A stretch of DNA of 45,344 nucleotides, taken from positions 1-45,344 of the forward strand of contig MNDR01000023.1 of assembly GCA_001915025.1 (NCBI GenBank), in the 5' to 3' direction. Both the position numbers and the translations under genes were made by a program. Shown piece by piece: positions 16,609-27,658 of the stretch (position 1 is the stretch's first letter; each line of letters opens with the position of its first letter). This stretch comes from Gemmatimonadetes bacterium 13_2_20CM_2_65_7. GTDB taxonomy: Bacteria; Gemmatimonadota; Gemmatimonadetes; Gemmatimonadales; GWC2-71-9. The notes below the pieces were generated by a model that was given only the letters and a program-made list of their open reading frames with translations, was not told where the DNA came from and searched no databases.

Positions 16609-18518
16609 ATCCTCCCGTTCGGTTCGTGTTCGGCCTGCACCTGCATCAGCCGGTGGGGAATTTCGATCACGTCATGGCCGATCACGTCCGCGACGTCTAC
16701 CGGCCAATCATCGAGCGTGCGGCTCAAGCAGGATTCTTCCCGCTCACGTTGCACGTGTCAGGGCCGTTGCTCGAATGGCTGGAAGGGCACGACACCGCCT
16801 GGCTCGACATGATCGGCCGATTGGCGGCAGACGGCAAACTCGAGCTGTTGCTCGCCGGATTCGACGAGCCGATTCTGGCATCGCTGCCAAGAGAAGATCG
16901 CTTGGAGCAGATCGGCCGGATGCGCGACTACCTGAAGCAACGCTTCGGCGCGAATGCGACCGGACTGTGGCTCACCGAGCGCGTCTGGCAGCCGGAGCTT
17001 GCCGCCGACCTCGCGGCAGCCGGCGTCGCCTACGCCCTCGTCGACGACCGCCATTTCCTCGTCAGCGGGTTCCGCCACGACGAGCTGCACGAGCCCCATC
17101 ACACCGAATCCGATGGTCAGCGGGTCGGCTTGCTCGCGATCGACGAGCGGCTTCGCTACCTCATTCCCTTCCGGCCGCCAGAAGAAACGGCGTCGTACTT
17201 GCGCGAGCTGCGGTCGCAGGGCCACGGCCTCGCCGTCCTGGCGGATGACGGCGAAAAGTTCGGCGGCTGGCCTGGCACCAAGGACTGGGTCTACGGATCG
17301 GGTTGGCTCGATTCTTTCCTGAAGACGATGGACCGGCTCATCACGGCCGGCGAGATCAAACTCTCGACAGCGGGTGCGGCATTCCGCGAGGTCCCTTCAG
17401 GGGGACTCGCGTATCTCGGGACCGCTTCCTATCGGGAAATGGAGAAATGGGCGCTGCCGCCGGCCGCGCAACGCGACCTGACGACGCTCGAAGAGGAGCT
17501 GGGTCCCAAGCATCTGGCCGCTTCAGCATCGTTCGTGCGGGGGGGACACTGGCATCACTTCCTGGTCAAGTACCCCGAGTCGAATCGGATGCACAAGACG
17601 ATGCTGGCGTTGTCAACCCTATCCCGCCGCCGTGGCGATCCCCCCGAAGCCCGGCGGGCGATCGGTCGCGCGCAATGCAACGATGCGTACTGGCATGGAG
17701 TGTTCGGCGGACTCTACCTGCCGCACCTGCGCACCGCGATCTGGCGCCAGCTCGCGATCGCCGAACGTGTGTTGCGACAAGGCGAGCCGCTCTTATGCGA
17801 GGAGATCGATCTCGACTACGACGGATTCAACGAGCTGTGGGTGCACTCCGCTCAGTTCTCGGCCGTGATCAGCCCGCAGCGCGGCGGCGCCATCGAGCTG
17901 CTCACCCGCTTCAGTGACTTGACCAACTTCGCCGACGTGCTGACGCGGCGCCGCGAATCGTATCACGAGATTCCCAAAGGCCCGCAGCACCATGACGGAG
18001 GAAAAGAGGCGGGGACGCAGAGCATCCATGACATCGAGCGCGCATCGCGTCTCACCTCGCTGCCGCCCGTCGACGCCGAGCCGCGCGCGATCCTCGTCGA
18101 TCGCCTGCTCGGGGACGATGTCACTCACGCGCAATACTCGAATGGCACGTACTCGCCGATCAGATCGTGGGCCGTCGTACCGATGACAGCTGCCGTGAAA
18201 ATATCTGCCGACACGGCGGTAATCACGCTGCGCGCGAAAGATCTCGAGAAGCGTTTGACGTTTGACGCCACCGGTTGCCTCGCGGTCGCGTATTCCTGGA
18301 ACACAGACGACTCCCCCAAGAATGCGCTGTTCGCTCCGGAACTGTCGCTCGCGCGCGATGTCGCACTCAGTGCGCCTGCTGCTACAGAGACGTGGCGATA
18401 TCCGATTACTACGGTCGCCAGAAGTGAGCGCGGCTTCGAGGAAACCGTGCAGGGCGTCTCGCTGACGCCACGGTGGCCGGTGGGGATCGGGGGCGCAGTG
18501 TTGGAGCTCGGAACTTGA
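16605..18518 (+). CDS. GH57 4-alpha-glucanotransferase / alpha-amylase-type enzyme
   Basis: This 637-residue protein starts at TTG 16605, overlapping the previous stop by 4 bp. The GH57 catalytic domain has FGLHLHQPVGNFDHV, GLWLTERVWQP with the nucleophile E125, and VLADDGEKFGGWPGTK with acid/base D214 or D215. It is followed by the helical DUF1925-like and beta-rich DUF1926-like parts (CNDAYWHGVFGGLYLPHLR and DLDYDGFNELWVHS). The best-studied relatives, such as the Thermococcus litoralis enzyme, transfer or hydrolyse alpha-1,4-glucan segments. Together with GlgP and the branching enzyme it would remodel glycogen. Its TGA overlaps the TTG start of mtnB. Confidence 0.92.
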   Translation: MNPPVRFVFGLHLHQPVGNFDHVMADHVRDVYRPIIERAAQAGFFPLTLHVSGPLLEWLEGHDTAWLDMIGRLAADGKLELLLAGFDEPILASLPREDRLEQIGRMRDYLKQRFGANATGLWLTERVWQPELAADLAAAGVAYALVDDRHFLVSGFRHDELHEPHHTESDGQRVGLLAIDERLRYLIPFRPPEETASYLRELRSQGHGLAVLADDGEKFGGWPGTKDWVYGSGWLDSFLKTMDRLITAGEIKLSTAGAAFREVPSGGLAYLGTASYREMEKWALPPAAQRDLTTLEEELGPKHLAASASFVRGGHWHHFLVKYPESNRMHKTMLALSTLSRRRGDPPEARRAIGRAQCNDAYWHGVFGGLYLPHLRTAIWRQLAIAERVLRQGEPLLCEEIDLDYDGFNELWVHSAQFSAVISPQRGGAIELLTRFSDLTNFADVLTRRRESYHEIPKGPQHHDGGKEAGTQSIHDIERASRLTSLPPVDAEPRAILVDRLLGDDVTHAQYSNGTYSPIRSWAVVPMTAAVKISADTAVITLRAKDLEKRLTFDATGCLAVAYSWNTDDSPKNALFAPELSLARDVALSAPAATETWRYPITTVARSERGFEETVQGVSLTPRWPVGIGGAVLELGT

Positions 18519-19147
18519 GAGTGCCCCCCGCCCCCCCGCTCGCGGCGCAGCTCGCCGAGGTCGGACGTCTCTGTTACAGCCGCGGATGGGCGCTCGGCAC
18601 CAGCGGTAACTTCAGCGCCGTCGTCAGCCGTGAGCCGTTGCGGCTCGCCATAACGAGCAGCGGCGTGGACAAGGGACTGCTGACGCCAGCCCAGATCGTC
18701 GAGATCGACGAGCGCGGCCGTTTGGTCGCAGGGTCCGGGAAGCCATCCGCTGAAGCCAGCCTGCACATCGCAATCGCCCAAACCAAACGCGCGGGCGCGG
18801 TGTTGCACACGCACTCGATCTGGAGCACGATATTATCAGAGGACGCGAAGGACGGGGGCGGGCTCGCGATCGAAGGTTACGAGATGTTGAAAGGTCTCGA
18901 TGGCGTCGCGACGCACGAGCATCGCGAATGGCTGCCGATCATCGAGAATACGCAGGACTGGGTCGCCGCCGCCCCACGGGTCGCGGGCATGCTGCGAGAG
19001 TTCCCGGCAACGCATGGATTTCTGATCCGGCGCCACGGGCTCTACACGTGGGGCGCGACGCTCAGCGAGGCGCAGCGACAGGTCGAGATTCTGGAGTTCC
19101 TGTTGGAAGCGATGGGCAGAAAGCGAGGCACAACATGGCAACCGTGA
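18515..19147 (+). CDS. mtnB: Methylthioribulose-1-phosphate dehydratase
   Basis: This class-II-aldolase-fold protein of about 210 residues dehydrates methylthioribulose-1-phosphate in the methionine salvage pathway. It shows [28 protein letters not shown], the acidic KPSAEASLH segment and the zinc-binding HTHS (about residues 102-105). A third ligand lies in RHGLYTWG. The TTG at 18515 overlaps the stop of the glucanotransferase; the GTG at 18521 is an equally possible start. It overlaps mtnD by 13 bp. Although translationally linked to the glycogen operon, its pathway belongs with mtnD and mtnC. Confidence 0.93.
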   Translation: MRVPPAPPLAAQLAEVGRLCYSRGWALGTSGNFSAVVSREPLRLAITSSGVDKGLLTPAQIVEIDERGRLVAGSGKPSAEASLHIAIAQTKRAGAVLHTHSIWSTILSEDAKDGGGLAIEGYEMLKGLDGVATHEHREWLPIIENTQDWVAAAPRVAGMLREFPATHGFLIRRHGLYTWGATLSEAQRQVEILEFLLEAMGRKRGTTWQP

Positions 19148-19713
19148 GAATTCCCGCCGAGCGGCGCACGATCACCGATCAGCGCGAAGTGACGAGCTAT
19201 CTCACTGGGTTAGGCATCGACTACGAGCGCTGGCCGGGTGAGCAGCGCGTCGCCTTCGACGCGCCGGCTGAAGAGGTGCTGACGGCCTACGCGCCCGAAA
19301 TCGCAACGCTCAAGGCGCGCGGCGGCTACGTGACGGCCGACGTGATCGACGTGACCTCGGCGACTCCGGGTCTCGACGCGATGCTGGCAAAGTTCAACAC
19401 CGAGCACTGGCACGATGAGGACGAGGTCCGCTTCATCATTCGCGGCCGCGGTCTGTTCCACATTCATCCGCAGCAGGGACCGGTGATCGCTATCGAGGTC
19501 GAGGCGGGCGATCTGCTCCGCGTACCGCGCGGCACGCACCATTGGTTCGACCTCTGCGCCGATCGCAACATCCGCGCGATCCGGCTGTTCCAGGACAAAT
19601 CGGGCTGGACTCCGCACTACACCAACAGCGGCACCGACAAGGGCTATCAGCCGGTGTGCATGGGACCGAGCTATCTCCCGCTAGGGGCAAGCGCCGGAGC
19701 TCGGCCGAGCTGA
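19135..19713 (+). CDS. mtnD: Acireductone dioxygenase
   Basis: This 192-residue cupin cleaves acireductone oxidatively, giving the 2-oxo acid precursor of methionine and formate. The metal ligands are all present: H91 and H93 ([11 protein letters not shown]), E97, and H136 in GTHHWFDL. The RGRGLFHIH strand is typical of bacterial members. Iron or nickel can fill the site in this family and changes the products; the sequence does not tell which. The gene overlaps mtnB by 13 bp, and mtnC begins at its stop. Confidence 0.95.
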   Translation: MATVRIPAERRTITDQREVTSYLTGLGIDYERWPGEQRVAFDAPAEEVLTAYAPEIATLKARGGYVTADVIDVTSATPGLDAMLAKFNTEHWHDEDEVRFIIRGRGLFHIHPQQGPVIAIEVEAGDLLRVPRGTHHWFDLCADRNIRAIRLFQDKSGWTPHYTNSGTDKGYQPVCMGPSYLPLGASAGARPS

Positions 19714-20429
19714 CGCAGATCCGCGCGATTTTGTTGGACATCGAGGGCACGACGACGCCCATCGAGTTCGTCCAGCAGGTGCTGTTCCCGTACGCGCGCG
19801 CGCGCGTCCACGACTTCCTCACCCAGCACGCCGCCGATCCCGATGTTCGCGGCGACATCGCCCTGCTCCGCGCGGAACATACCGCTGAGCCATCGCACGT
19901 CGGACGTCCCGCCTGGAATCCATCCGACGATCGCGCCTCGGCGGAGGCGTACGTCTACTGGCTCATGGATCGCGACAGCAAGTCCACCGGGTTGAAATCG
20001 CTGCAGGGCCGGATCTGGGAAGAGGGATACCGCAAGGGAAAATTAAAAGGAAAGGGCGCCGTCTATCCCGACGTGCGACCCGCTCTCACACGGTGGCGCG
20101 ATGCAGGCAAAGACATCGCGATCTTCTCGTCTGGTAGCGTGCAGGCGCAGCGCAATCTCTTTGCCAACGCGACGGCGGGTGATCTCTCTGCTTTTCTCTC
20201 CGGCTATTTCGATACAACAACTGGCCCCAAACGCGCTGCCGCGAGCTATCGCCGCATCGCCGAGCTCCTCGGCCATTCGCCAGGAGAAGTCCTGTTTATT
20301 TCCGACGTAACGGCTGAGCTCGATGCAGCCCGTGAGGCCGGCATGCAGACCGCACTGTGCGTGCGCGGATCCAGTCCGGAAAACCGTTCGTCCCATCCTC
20401 GCGTCCGCTCCTTTGACGAGCTAGCGTAG
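19710..20429 (+). CDS. mtnC: Enolase-phosphatase E1
   Basis: This HAD-superfamily protein of about 239 residues carries out enolisation and dephosphorylation of the diketo intermediate before MtnD acts. HAD motifs are visible: [10 protein letters not shown] (motif I), FSSGS (motif II), a Lys in [11 protein letters not shown] (motif III) and [16 protein letters not shown] (motif IV). No ATG, GTG or TTG lies near the start of the fold. I propose the CTG at 19710, which has a GGAG about ten bases upstream; the true start could differ by a few codons. It overlaps the mtnD stop and completes a compact mtnBDC set. mtnA and mtnK are not in the window. Confidence 0.92.
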   Translation: MTQIRAILLDIEGTTTPIEFVQQVLFPYARARVHDFLTQHAADPDVRGDIALLRAEHTAEPSHVGRPAWNPSDDRASAEAYVYWLMDRDSKSTGLKSLQGRIWEEGYRKGKLKGKGAVYPDVRPALTRWRDAGKDIAIFSSGSVQAQRNLFANATAGDLSAFLSGYFDTTTGPKRAAASYRRIAELLGHSPGEVLFISDVTAELDAAREAGMQTALCVRGSSPENRSSHPRVRSFDELA

Positions 20430-20434
20430 CAGCG

Positions 20435-22699
20435 ATGACCATCGCGCTCATCGTCGGCATCGTCGTTCTCGCGTGGGCCGTCTTCACGTTCAATCGGCTC
20501 ATCCGCCTGCGCCAGCTCGGCGACAATGCGTGGGCCGACATCGACGTACAGCTCAAGCGCCGCCACGATCTCATTCCATCGGTCGTGGCCGTAGTTCAGG
20601 GCCATGCCGGGTACGAGCGCAGCACGCTCGAGGCGTTGACGCAGGCCCGCAGCCGCGCGATCCAGGCCGCGACGGCCGGCGGACCCGCCACCCGCGCGCG
20701 CGAGGAAGATCCGCTTGGCAACGCGCTCGGGCGGGTATTCGCCGTCGCCGAGGCGTATCCGGAGCTGCGGGCGGTGGCGAGCTTCGCCGGGCTACAGACG
20801 ACGCTGACCGATGTCGAAGATCATCTGCAGAACGCGCGTCGCTATTACAACGCAGTGGTGCGCGACTTCAACACGGCGATCGCGCAATTCCCCGCCAGTC
20901 TCATCGTGGGGCTTATGCGGCTCCATCCCCGCGAGTTCTTCGGACTCGACGATCCCGCGGAGCGCGCGGTGCCGCGCGTGCCACTGGCGTTGGTGCTGCT
21001 GTTGCTGTACCCGACCGCGCTTGCGGCGCAGCGCTCCTTATCGATCGAGCGATTCGACGCGCGGATCGTCGTCAACCGCAACTCGGGGCTCGACGTCACC
21101 GAAACGATCACCGCGCGGTTCGTGGGGTCCTGGAACGGACTGTATCGCACCATTCCGGTCGATTATCACACACCGCAGGGCTTCAATTGGCAGTTGGGGT
21201 TGTCGCTGGAAAGCGCGCGGGACGATGCCGGACACAATCTCCGCACGGCGACCAGCCGCGAGGGCGCCTACGTCAAATACAAGATCTGGATCCCAGGGGC
21301 GCAGGACGCGGAGCGCACGGTCGTGCTCCACTACCGAGCGACAAACGGGTTGCGGTTCTTCGATGAGCACGATGAGCTGTACTGGAACGTGACGGGCGAT
21401 CAGTGGGACGTCCCGCTCAATGCCGCGACGGCGGTGATCGAGCTGCCGGCCGGTACCCCTGGAGTCCGCGCGATCGCGTTCAACGGCGTCTACGGATCGA
21501 CCGCGCGGGAATCACAGGTCGCCATCGACGGCAGCACGGTGCGGATCACGATGCCCCCCCCCCATGCGCTCGGGTATCACGAAGGACTCACCGCGGTTGT
21601 GGGATGGGACAAGGGCGTGGTGACCGCGCCAACAACCGCAGAACGTGCCTTAGCCACACTGCGCAGCAACTGGCCGCTCTTGATCCCGCTTGGCGTTCTT
21701 CTGTTCGGCTTCCTCGCATGGCGTCGCTGGGGCGCCGATCCCCGCCGCCGGCCGATTGCGGTCCAATACTCACCCCCGGAACGAATGTCTCCTGCCGAGG
21801 CAGGCACTCTGCTCGACAACTCGGCGGACATGCGTGACATCACCGCGACCATGGTGGATCTCGCTGTGCGAGGATTTCTCCGGATCGAAGAGCGTGAGAA
21901 GCCAGCGCTCTTCGGACTGTTCGGTGGAGGACGAGAGTACTCGTTTCGCCGGCTCAAGCCTGTGGGAGACACCAACGCGAACGAGCTCAAAACCCACGAA
22001 AATCGCGTCTTTCACGGGATTTTCTCCGGCCGTGGCGACAGTGTGGACCTCTCGGACTTGAAGGATGAGTTCTACACTCAGCTGAAGCCCATTCGGGACC
22101 ACTTATACGATGGGCTCGTGGAACAGGGGTTCTATCGCTGGCGCCCCGATAACGTGCGCAACGTATGGATCGGCATAGGAATTTTCTTCGGCATCGCCGT
22201 GGGGGTCTTGGGATGGCTGGTCGCGGCCCGCTTTCAGCTGACGCCCGTTCCTTTCATCATCGCCGGTGCTGTGAGTGGGCTGATTTTGCTCGCGTTCTCA
22301 ACAATCATGCCCGCTCGTACCGATTCGGGTACCCGCGCGCTCGAACAAGTCCTTGGATTCGATGAGTTCCTCCGTCGCGTCGAGTCGGAGCACCTGAAGC
22401 GCATAATCGTCGGCCATCCAGAGCTGTTCGACAAGTATCTGCCGTTTGCGATGGCTTTCGGCGTCGAGAAGCAATTCGCGCGCGCGTTCGAAGGCATCTA
22501 TACACAGCCGCCGCAGTGGTACGTCGGACCTAGCGTCGTGAACTTCAACGTGTCCAACTTCTCCAGCAGCCTCTCACAGCTCGGCACCGTGGCGGGCACG
22601 ACGCTATCATCCTCGCCGCGCAGCTCCGGCGGCTCAGGCTTTGGTGGCGGCGGTGGATCGGGTGGCGGTGGCGGCGGCGGCGGTGGCGGCGGCTTCTGA
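20435..22699 (+). CDS. LemA-DUF2207 fusion membrane protein with Gly-rich tail
   Basis: This is a 754-residue single frame. Residues 1-185 are a LemA domain with an N-terminal membrane helix, the RRHDLIPSVVAVVQGHAGYE hallmark and a normal end (HPREFFGLDDP). Next comes an internal signal-like helix (VPLALVLLLLYPTALAAQ), then a DUF2207 extracytoplasmic domain (about 205-400), a membrane helix (LLIPLGVLLFGFLAW), a cytoplasmic DUF2207 part, two more helices and a poly-Gly tail ending GGGF. In most genomes LemA and DUF2207 are separate adjacent genes. Here the junction has no stop, and a GTG sits where the second gene would start. A fusion, or a small deletion that removed a stop, are both possible. 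It follows mtnC by 5 bp. Confidence 0.85.
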   Translation: MTIALIVGIVVLAWAVFTFNRLIRLRQLGDNAWADIDVQLKRRHDLIPSVVAVVQGHAGYERSTLEALTQARSRAIQAATAGGPATRAREEDPLGNALGRVFAVAEAYPELRAVASFAGLQTTLTDVEDHLQNARRYYNAVVRDFNTAIAQFPASLIVGLMRLHPREFFGLDDPAERAVPRVPLALVLLLLYPTALAAQRSLSIERFDARIVVNRNSGLDVTETITARFVGSWNGLYRTIPVDYHTPQGFNWQLGLSLESARDDAGHNLRTATSREGAYVKYKIWIPGAQDAERTVVLHYRATNGLRFFDEHDELYWNVTGDQWDVPLNAATAVIELPAGTPGVRAIAFNGVYGSTARESQVAIDGSTVRITMPPPHALGYHEGLTAVVGWDKGVVTAPTTAERALATLRSNWPLLIPLGVLLFGFLAWRRWGADPRRRPIAVQYSPPERMSPAEAGTLLDNSADMRDITATMVDLAVRGFLRIEEREKPALFGLFGGGREYSFRRLKPVGDTNANELKTHENRVFHGIFSGRGDSVDLSDLKDEFYTQLKPIRDHLYDGLVEQGFYRWRPDNVRNVWIGIGIFFGIAVGVLGWLVAARFQLTPVPFIIAGAVSGLILLAFSTIMPARTDSGTRALEQVLGFDEFLRRVESEHLKRIIVGHPELFDKYLPFAMAFGVEKQFARAFEGIYTQPPQWYVGPSVVNFNVSNFSSSLSQLGTVAGTTLSSSPRSSGGSGFGGGGGSGGGGGGGGGGGF

Positions 22700-22716
22700 A
22701 ATCAAGGAGAGAACCA

Positions 22717-23304
22717 ATGCGCTACGGTAAGCTTGTGCTTCTCATCGGTGCGACGCTCACGACTCTGCTCTCGGCTCAAACCACGCCGATGCAGAGAGCC
22801 TTCGACGCTCATAAGGGCGAGTTCGACTATCTGCTGGGCGATTGGGAGTTCACGGTCACCAATCCGCAATACGGCACCAATCGCGGCTATTGGAGCGCGG
22901 TGCGGCTCGCGGACGGCCAGATCCTGGATGAGTATCGGGTCGTGGGGGACAGCGGCCAGACCTACTACGTTACCACCACCATCCGCAACTACAACGGCGC
23001 CGCCGACCGCTGGGAGCTCATTGGCGCGGATGCCGGAACGGGCCTGCAAGATTTCGGCACCGGTCACAAAGTGGGCGACGAGATGCGGATCGAGCAAACC
23101 TTCGGCGTCGCGCGCGGGACGCCGTCACAGTGGCGGATCCGCTACTACAACATCCAGCCTGATCACTTTTCCTGGATTGCCGACCGGTCGACCGACGGCG
23201 GCAAGACGTGGACGAAGGACTACCAGAAGATCGAGGCGCGGCGCATCGGTCCCGCGCGGACGCTGCCCTCGTTCGCGCCGGCGCGGAACCGGCCGGGAAC
23301 CTAA
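22717..23304 (+). CDS. Secreted protein with DUF1579-like beta-barrel fold
   Basis: This 195-residue protein has a signal peptide (KLVLLIGATLTTLLSAQ) followed by FDYLLGDWEFTVTNP, which resembles the start of DUF1579/lipocalin-like small-ligand proteins. Alternating Trp/Tyr strands follow (WRIRYYNIQPDHFSWIADRS). A strong Shine-Dalgarno (AAGGAGAG) precedes the ATG. It is 17 bp after the LemA-DUF2207 gene and is probably co-transcribed. No catalytic residues are evident, and the exact family is uncertain. Confidence 0.7.
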   Translation: MRYGKLVLLIGATLTTLLSAQTTPMQRAFDAHKGEFDYLLGDWEFTVTNPQYGTNRGYWSAVRLADGQILDEYRVVGDSGQTYYVTTTIRNYNGAADRWELIGADAGTGLQDFGTGHKVGDEMRIEQTFGVARGTPSQWRIRYYNIQPDHFSWIADRSTDGGKTWTKDYQKIEARRIGPARTLPSFAPARNRPGT

Positions 23305-23388
23305 CAGACCAGCTGCTGCATCCACTTCGGATCAAGTCTCGCCGCCTATTAACATCGCGGCGCTGTCACTCGTCTGTTCGAACGTCAC

Positions 23389-23526
23389 CTACGATTCCGA
23401 CGCGAGCGCCGGGAACCCAACGCGGTAGATGTCGTTCTGTACGAAGCCGGAGTCCTTCCAAGCTGCTGGAGTCTGACCCTGTTGACCGTCGAGAGAGAGA
23501 AGTGACAGCGCGAGCAGCCGCGTCAT
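23389..23526 (-). pseudogene. Truncated secreted-protein fragment, DUF1259-like
   Basis: A 45-residue minus-strand ORF has a good ribosome site (AAGGA, six bases before the ATG at 23526). It carries a signal-peptide-like start (MTRLLALSLLSL), then TPAAWKDSGFVQNDIYRVGFP and a quick TAG stop at 23389. The GDVYRVGFP-like segment resembles the beginning of DUF1259 (LppY/LpqO-type) proteins, which are over 250 residues long. The rest is absent, so this looks like a broken gene whose start survives. It diverges from the large PD40 gene and is the only coding signal in the 281-bp gap. The DUF1259 link is tentative. Confidence 0.45.
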
Positions 23527-23585
23527 ACGATATCCTTAAAGAAGTGTTGTTGTGCCGAACGGGACCAACGGGGGTAATGTAGGTC

Positions 23586-26500
23586 ATGACAACCACGACA
23601 CGACTTAGCCTGCTTCTCGGGGCGCTATCGCTGTTCGCTCTCCCGGTTCGGGCTCAGTATTTCGGCCGCAATGCCGTTCAGTATGAGACGTTCCACTTCA
23701 AGATCCTCAAGACCCAGCACTTCGACATCTACTTCTATGATAAGGAAGCGGATCTTGCGGCTGAAGCCGGGCGCATGGCGGAACGGTGGTACACGCGCCT
23801 CTCAACCGTTTTGCGCCATCAGTTGAGCGGCCGGCAGCCCCTGATCCTCTACGCGGATGCGCCTGATTTCTGGCAAACGAACGTGTTCGGCGGTCAGCAA
23901 CCGGGCGAAGGAACGGGCGGCGTCACGGAGAGCATCAAACGCCGCATCGTCCTCCCGGCAGGCGCTTCGCTGAAAGAAACCGATCACGTGATCGGGCACG
24001 AATTGACGCACGCGTTCCAGTACGACATCACAGGCGTCGGCCGAGGATCGTCGGCGTCAACCGGATTCAATCGCGTGCCGCTGTGGTTCGTCGAAGGAAT
24101 GGCCGAGTATATGTCCCTCGGCCCCGTGGATCCCAACACCACGATGTGGATGCGCGACGCGGTGCGGCGCGGGGATCTCCCCAAGTTTCATGATCTCGAG
24201 AATCCGAAGTACTTCCCCTATCGCTGGGGCCAATCGCTGTGGGCATACCTGGGCGGCACCTACGGCGACGACATCGTCGGCGCGCTGCTGCGCGCGGCCG
24301 GCCGAACCGGCAACGTCCAGGGCGCGCTCGAGCAGATGACGCACCGTCCCGTCGACAGCACCATCGCGGACTGGCACCGGGCTTTGATCGAAGCGGCGCA
24401 GCCCGTGGCCGTGGCGACCGGCGTCCAGCTTCCCGCCGATCGCAAGCACGTGCCACCCGAGCTACAGATGCCCGTGACCGCAACGGGCGCGCGCCTACTG
24501 ATCAGCCCGGGCAAAGAGCAGCACTACAACCTCGCCCCGTCGTTGAGCCCGGATGGCCGACGCGTTGTCTACATATCAGACGCCAGCCTGTTCTCGTTCG
24601 ACATCTACCTCGCCGATGCGCAGAACGGCCACACGATCCGCACGCTCGTCTCCGCGACTCGGGACACCCACCTCGAGAGCCTGCAGTTCATCACCTCGGC
24701 CGGCGCGTGGGACGCGGACGGCAGTCGCTTCGTGTTCGGCGCGGTGGTGACGGGGCAGGCGGCGTTGCGAATCGTGCAGGGTGAGAACGGCGACCTCATC
24801 AAAGAGGTGAAAGTCCCAGGCGTCGGTGAAATCTTCAACCCGACGTGGTCACCCGACGGCAAGATGATCGCGTTCAGCGCGCAGGTGGGCGGAGTCACCG
24901 ATCTCTTCACGTACGATCTCGAGAGCGGGAAGGTGAACCGGCTGACCCACGACCTCTACGCCGATCTAGAACCTGCCTGGTCGCCCGATGGGAGGCTCAT
25001 TGCGTTCGTGACAGACCGGTTTGGGACATCGCTCGACAAGCTCGTGTATGGCGACTACGAGCTGGCGGTGATCGACGCCCACACCGGTGGGAATATCCGC
25101 GAGTTGCCCCATCTCCCGAACGCCAAGCACATCAACCCGCAATGGAGCCCCAACGGCGACCTGTACTTCCTCGCCGATCCGGGCGGCATCACCAACGTCT
25201 ATCGGCTATCGCTCGCGGACGGCGCGATCACGCAGGTGACGAACGTCTTCACCGGCGTCAGCGGCATCGCGGCGTTGAGCCCGGCGTTGAGCATCGCGCA
25301 AAAGACACCGAAGGCGGCGTTCACCGTCTATACCGGCGGCGGCTACGCCATCCAGGTGATGGATGACCTCGAGGCACTCGCCGGCGGGCCTGTGAAAGCG
25401 TTGCCCCCGTCCGCGGCAATGTTACCGCCGATCGACCGGCCAGCCGGCGTGGCGGCATTGATCAGCGACCCCACGCCAGGATTGCCGGCCGAAGGAACGG
25501 TCGCGCTGAGTAGTGCGATCAAGGCGTATAGCCCCAAGCTGTCGCTCGATTTCGTTTCTCAGCCGAGCCTTGCAGTCGCTGCCGACCGGTTCGGCACGTA
25601 CGTCGGCGGCGGCATCACGCTGTTCTGGAGCGATATGCTCGGCGATCACAACCTCGTCACGATGGCGCAGGTTAACGGCAGGCTCGCGGACTTTGCGGCG
25701 CTCGCCGCGTACAATAACCGCAAGTCTCGGCTCAATTGGAGCGTCGGCGCGCAGCAAATACCGTACATCTCAGGTACACTCACATGCTGCCCCACCGACG
25801 CCAATGGCACCACGTGGGAAGTGATAGATCGGTTCAAGACGACGTACCGCGAGCTCAGCGGCATCGTCGCGTATCCGTTCAATCGCGCCGACCGCCTTGA
25901 GTTCTCTGGCGGCGTGCAGAACATCACGTTCGCAAGGGAGCTCGATTCAACGGGGGTCAATCCATTCCTGGGGCGGGAGTTCAACACAAGAACCCCGCTG
26001 CCCACGCCGGCGCCTGCACTGAACCTGGGCGTCGCGAGCGCTGCGCTCGTGCATGACAATGCATTTTTCGGCGCGACGAGCCCCATCCTAGGCAGCCGCT
26101 GGCGGCTCGAGGTCGATCCAACCTTCGGCAGCCTGAAGTTCTTAACGGTGCTGGCGGACTATCGTAAGTATGTAATGCCCTTCCGGCCGTTCACGTTGGC
26201 GGGACGCGTCATCCACGTCGGCCGTTACGGCAACGATGGGGAGCGCCTGTACCCGTTGTTTATCGGCTACCCAAGCCTCGTGCGTGGTTACGACTTTGGG
26301 AGCTTCGACGCGACCGAATGCGGCACCTCGGGCACGTGCCCCGTAGTCGACCAGCTGTTCGGCAGCAAGATTGTCGTGGCGAGCGGGGAGCTGCGGTTTC
26401 CGCCGTTCGGGCTGCTCGGCCTTGGTGGCGGTTACTATGGCTTCCTGCCGATCGAGGCCGGGATCTTCTACGATGCTGGTCTTGCCTGGACCACGTCGCA

Positions 26501-26669
26501 GGGAGCGCAGCTCTTTGGCAATGGCCCGCGCAAGATCGTCCGCAGCACGGGCGTATCGTTCCGCATGAACCTGTTCGGTTACGCGATCGGGCAGATGGAT
26601 GTGGTACATCCGTTCGACCGGCCGCAGAAGAATTGGATGGTGCGCTTCAGTCTGACGGAGGGTTTCTAA
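23586..26669 (+). CDS. Peptidase MA-like / PD40 propeller / outer-membrane barrel protein
   Basis: This 1027-residue protein has a signal peptide (about 1-23). An N-terminal gluzincin-type metallopeptidase domain follows, with HELTH (H138, E139, H142) and VEGMAEY (E170 as likely third ligand). The middle contains at least three PD40/TolB-like propeller repeats ([33 protein letters not shown]). The C-terminal third has beta-barrel character with [11 protein letters not shown] and ends in Phe, as in Omp85-like surface antigens. It is probably an outer-membrane protein with periplasmic peptidase and propeller domains. The ATG at 23586 is 5 nt after TAATGT; no strong ribosome site is seen. Confidence 0.85.
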   Translation: MTTTTRLSLLLGALSLFALPVRAQYFGRNAVQYETFHFKILKTQHFDIYFYDKEADLAAEAGRMAERWYTRLSTVLRHQLSGRQPLILYADAPDFWQTNVFGGQQPGEGTGGVTESIKRRIVLPAGASLKETDHVIGHELTHAFQYDITGVGRGSSASTGFNRVPLWFVEGMAEYMSLGPVDPNTTMWMRDAVRRGDLPKFHDLENPKYFPYRWGQSLWAYLGGTYGDDIVGALLRAAGRTGNVQGALEQMTHRPVDSTIADWHRALIEAAQPVAVATGVQLPADRKHVPPELQMPVTATGARLLISPGKEQHYNLAPSLSPDGRRVVYISDASLFSFDIYLADAQNGHTIRTLVSATRDTHLESLQFITSAGAWDADGSRFVFGAVVTGQAALRIVQGENGDLIKEVKVPGVGEIFNPTWSPDGKMIAFSAQVGGVTDLFTYDLESGKVNRLTHDLYADLEPAWSPDGRLIAFVTDRFGTSLDKLVYGDYELAVIDAHTGGNIRELPHLPNAKHINPQWSPNGDLYFLADPGGITNVYRLSLADGAITQVTNVFTGVSGIAALSPALSIAQKTPKAAFTVYTGGGYAIQVMDDLEALAGGPVKALPPSAAMLPPIDRPAGVAALISDPTPGLPAEGTVALSSAIKAYSPKLSLDFVSQPSLAVAADRFGTYVGGGITLFWSDMLGDHNLVTMAQVNGRLADFAALAAYNNRKSRLNWSVGAQQIPYISGTLTCCPTDANGTTWEVIDRFKTTYRELSGIVAYPFNRADRLEFSGGVQNITFARELDSTGVNPFLGREFNTRTPLPTPAPALNLGVASAALVHDNAFFGATSPILGSRWRLEVDPTFGSLKFLTVLADYRKYVMPFRPFTLAGRVIHVGRYGNDGERLYPLFIGYPSLVRGYDFGSFDATECGTSGTCPVVDQLFGSKIVVASGELRFPPFGLLGLGGGYYGFLPIEAGIFYDAGLAWTTSQGAQLFGNGPRKIVRSTGVSFRMNLFGYAIGQMDVVHPFDRPQKNWMVRFSLTEGF

Positions 26670-26671
26670 GC

Positions 26672-27647
<976 letters not shown>

Positions 27648-27658
<11 letters not shown>

